The position numbers were made by a program, and so were the translations under genes. The notes beneath the pieces are model-generated. The model saw only the letters and a list, made by a program, of their open reading frames with translations, was not told the origin of the DNA and did no database searches. DNA of 7,844 nt from positions 1 to 7,844 of the forward strand of contig CAYYJM010000281.1 of assembly GCA_964471755.1 (NCBI GenBank). Reading direction: 5' to 3'. The stretch is from CAYYJM01 sp964471755. Lineage in GTDB: Bacteria; Planctomycetota; Planctomycetia; Gemmatales; Gemmataceae. Of this stretch, positions 6,018-7,844 are shown in pieces (positions within the stretch are counted from its first letter, which is position 1; each line of letters opens with the position of its first letter).

Positions 6018-6992
6018 ATGGATCGGGGCGTGATCGTTCTTCCTGGCCTGGTCCTCGGCCTGCTCGGCATTGCGCTGGCGCAGGCTCCGGAGCGGCCTCG
6101 GCCGGCCACGTTGCGCATCGGGGCGTGGAACATCGAATGGCTCGGCTATCCCGATCGCCGCAAGGGGCCGGAACAGTCTGCCGAGCAGATCGCGCGGTAT
6201 CTGCTGGAGAACCGCGTCGATCTGCTGGCTGTCGAGGAGGTCTCGTTTAACGATGGCACCGAGGCCGCACCGCGCAACAAGACACTGACCGCCGCCCTGG
6301 CCTGGATCAAGGAGAAGACCGGCCAGGAATGGCGGCACGTCCTCTTTCCCAAGCTCCCCGGTGGAGAGCCCGACTTCGAGAAGCATCAGTGGACCGGCGT
6401 CGTCTGGAACACGACGAGAGTCCAGCTCGTCGGCGAACCGTTCAAGATCCCGGTTCGACGAGCGGGAGCCTTCAAGGAAATCTGGGCCCGCTGGCCGCAC
6501 GCCGTCAAGTTTTCGACCGGGCCGGGCAAGACCGACCTGGTCCTGATTCCCCTGCACATGAAATCGAACCGCGGCGGCGTGGGCGTGACCAGTGCCCAGC
6601 GGGACGAGGAGGCGAAGGCCCTTGTTCGGAGCCTCGGCGCGGTGGCCAACCAGTTCAGCGACGACGACATCGTTCTTCTGGGCGACTCCAACGTGAAGAA
6701 GGCGACGGAGAAGGCCCACGGCCGTCTGACCGCTGCCGGTCTGCGCGATCTCAACGCCGACGATGCGCCGACGTGGATCGCCGACGCCCAGTTCTCGGCC
6801 GCACCGTTCGACCGAATCTTCGTGCCAGACGACCAGCCGGAGTTCCGGACGGCTCCGTTCACGGTGGCCCGGAGTGCCGAATTCCTGAAGAACACACGCT
6901 ATCCGGGCACGATCGAGGAGAAGTTCCGGCACTACCTGTCCGACCACTGGATGGTCGTCGCCGACGTGACGATCACCGATGATGACGATTGA
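6018..6992 (+). CDS. Secreted endonuclease/exonuclease/phosphatase-family protein
   Basis: Predicted metal-dependent phosphodiesterase of the DNase I-like EEP superfamily, exported from the cytoplasm. Seen: 324 residues. A signal peptide (1-23) has hydrophobic core VIVLPGLVLGLLGIAL and likely cleavage after AQA. The EEP motifs appear in order: WNIEW (N38), LLAVEEV (E74, metal ligand), LIPLHMKSN (H180), LLGDSN (D223, N225), FDRIFV (D265) and LSDHWMVVADV (D309, H310). All catalytic positions expected for the fold are present, so it should be active. The protein ends in an acidic DDDD. The substrate cannot be told from sequence: extracellular DNA or RNA, or a phosphoester such as a phospholipid headgroup or inositol phosphate, are possible. 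Start choice: ATG at 6018 with GGAGA at 6005-6009, 8 bases ahead, followed directly by the signal peptide. It is the only plus-strand gene here, divergent from the stress protein and convergent with the sulfatase. Confidence 0.93.
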   Translation: MDRGVIVLPGLVLGLLGIALAQAPERPRPATLRIGAWNIEWLGYPDRRKGPEQSAEQIARYLLENRVDLLAVEEVSFNDGTEAAPRNKTLTAALAWIKEKTGQEWRHVLFPKLPGGEPDFEKHQWTGVVWNTTRVQLVGEPFKIPVRRAGAFKEIWARWPHAVKFSTGPGKTDLVLIPLHMKSNRGGVGVTSAQRDEEAKALVRSLGAVANQFSDDDIVLLGDSNVKKATEKAHGRLTAAGLRDLNADDAPTWIADAQFSAAPFDRIFVPDDQPEFRTAPFTVARSAEFLKNTRYPGTIEEKFRHYLSDHWMVVADVTITDDDD

Positions 6993-7009
6993 CTGATCAG
7001 GCGGAAGAG

Positions 7010-7079
7010 GGCGAGCCCCCGGCGAAAGCCGGGGGAGTTCCAGACGATGAACTCCCCCGGCTTTCGCTGGGGGCTCGCC
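7010..7079. repeat. 31-base inverted repeat between convergent genes; REP-like pair and possible bidirectional terminator
   Basis: Seen: arms 7010-7040 and 7049-7079 are reverse complements over 31 bases with one mismatch (G7021 opposite T7068) and an 8-base loop. Each arm begins with the head GGCGAGC and contains its own hairpin: CCCCCGGC-GAAA-GCCGGGGG at 7016-7035, and a TTTC-looped counterpart at 7054-7073. On a plus-strand transcript the mismatch is a G-U pair, so the stem is unbroken, and the left arm carries a GNRA-type GAAA loop. It occupies most of the 104 bases between the endonuclease stop (6992) and the sulfatase stop (7097), so it could end or protect both mRNAs. No T-run follows on either strand. 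Confidence 0.85.
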
Positions 7080-7096
7080 GGGGCACTGCTCGCCGC

Positions 7097-7844
7097 TCAC
7101 AGCTGCGGCTTGCGTGGATCCTTGAGCGGCCAGTCGGGATGGGCCTCCCGCGATGTCTTCATGAGCATCTCGGCCTTCGCCACGAGATCCTTCTTCTCGG
7201 CAGCCAGGTCCTTTGTCTCGCCGGGGTCGGTCTTCAGGTCGTACAACTCGATGGCGGCCGAGGGACGGTTGCGGACTGCCTTCCAGTCATCGAAGCGAAC
7301 GGCCTGCCGGCTGACGTTCCCCTCATGCAGTTCCCAGTAGAAACACTCACGCTGTGGAGCGACTCCGCCCCGGAGCAGCGGCAGGATGGACACGCCATCG
7401 GTTCGGGCCTTCTCCGGCAGTTTGACGCCGAGCAGGTCGGCGCACGTCGGCAGGAAGTCCCAGAACGCCCACGGCTCGTCGCGGACCTTGCCGGCCGGCA
7501 CGACGCCGGGCCAGCGAGCGATGCACGCCTGGCGCAGGCCGCCCTCGTACATGCCACGCTTGAAGCCACGCAGGCCGTTACTCTGGGCGAAGAACTTGCC
7601 GTTGACCGAGTCCGGCGCAAATGCCGAGCCGTTGTCACCGGCGAAGATCACCAGCGTCTTCTCGTCCAGCTTCAACTCCTTGAGCAGATCGAGCAGTCGG
7701 CCGACGTCCGTGTCGAGGCGAGTGACCATGGCCGCGTACGCCTTCTGCTCCGGCGTCCAGTCGGTCTTCGCGTACTCGCCGAGGTCGTCGATCTCGTACT
7801 TGCCGTGCGGCAACGTCGTCGCGTAGTAGAGGTAGAACGGCTTC
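7097..7844 (-). CDS. Sulfatase, C-terminal half (gene runs off the window)
   Basis: Alkaline phosphatase-superfamily sulfatase, hydrolysing sulfate esters; planctomycetes often encode many, typically exported for use on sulfated polysaccharides. Seen: 248 complete residues with no start codon context; the frame is open to base 7844, and family members are usually about 450-500 residues. Numbered from the first full codon, the fragment has KPFYLYYATTLPH (1-13), typical of the sulfatase core, FAGDNGS with metal-binding D70 and N71, and GFKRGMYEGGLR with K95 and the YEGG signature. The C-terminal subdomain contains RFDDWKAVR and the ELYDLKTDPGETKDLA motif. The formylglycine-site CXPSR motif and signal peptide would lie upstream, outside the window, so catalytic competence cannot be judged. 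An internal TTG at 7813 is not a credible start because the conserved core continues before it. It is convergent with the endonuclease across a long hairpin. Confidence 0.95.
   Translation of the reverse strand, partial: KPFYLYYATTLPHGKYEIDDLGEYAKTDWTPEQKAYAAMVTRLDTDVGRLLDLLKELKLDEKTLVIFAGDNGSAFAPDSVNGKFFAQSNGLRGFKRGMYEGGLRQACIARWPGVVPAGKVRDEPWAFWDFLPTCADLLGVKLPEKARTDGVSILPLLRGGVAPQRECFYWELHEGNVSRQAVRFDDWKAVRNRPSAAIELYDLKTDPGETKDLAAEKKDLVAKAEMLMKTSREAHPDWPLKDPRKPQL

Noticed and set aside
6000..7100. A 366-codon minus-strand frame opposite the endonuclease gene
   Set aside because: It covers a gene with all EEP catalytic motifs, runs through the intergenic hairpin, and has no motif of its own.

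Overview
The window reads as an ordinary stretch of a GC-rich bacterial chromosome, most likely a planctomycete (Gemmataceae-like). That guess rests on the fused System II cytochrome c assembly protein, a sulfatase, small lineage-specific lipoprotein and membrane genes, and GC-rich intergenic palindromes. It is an inference; no rRNA or other marker gene is present. Six genes are supported. Five lie on the minus strand; the endonuclease alone is on the plus strand. No tRNA, rRNA, CRISPR array, insertion sequence or phage gene was seen.

Layout. Bases 1-57 hold a GC-rich palindromic repeat just past the end of the cytochrome gene, cut by the window edge. Bases 67-3480 (minus) encode a 1137-residue fusion of the ResB/CcsB and CcsA halves of the heme exporter and cytochrome c synthase. 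Immediately upstream and translationally coupled to it (TGATG overlap) is a lipoprotein of unknown function (3480-4085, minus). A structured 176-base spacer separates this from a 105-residue two-pass membrane protein (4262-4579, minus), which has its own candidate -10 box. Next comes a large inverted-repeat hairpin (4634-4732), then a two-domain universal stress protein (4750-5697, minus). A 320-base divergent intergenic region with a 4 x 7-base tandem repeat leads to a secreted endonuclease/exonuclease/phosphatase-family protein (6018-6992, plus). A second long hairpin (7010-7079) lies between it and a convergent sulfatase (7097 to beyond 7844, minus), of which only the C-terminal half is visible.

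How the genes fit together. The lipoprotein and the CcsBA fusion form one cotranscribed, coupled unit and plausibly act together at the cytoplasmic membrane in cytochrome c maturation. The small membrane protein could be a distal partner, but a structured spacer separates it. The stress protein, endonuclease and sulfatase appear to be independent units, separated by hairpins or by divergent and convergent orientation.

The most noteworthy non-coding signal is a family of nested palindromes at all three hairpin sites. Each unit starts with the same 7-base head, GGCGAGC, followed by a GC-rich palindrome with a 4-base loop (GTCA or GAAA). Units occur as inverted pairs, resembling REP/BIME elements. 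No clearly new protein system was found.
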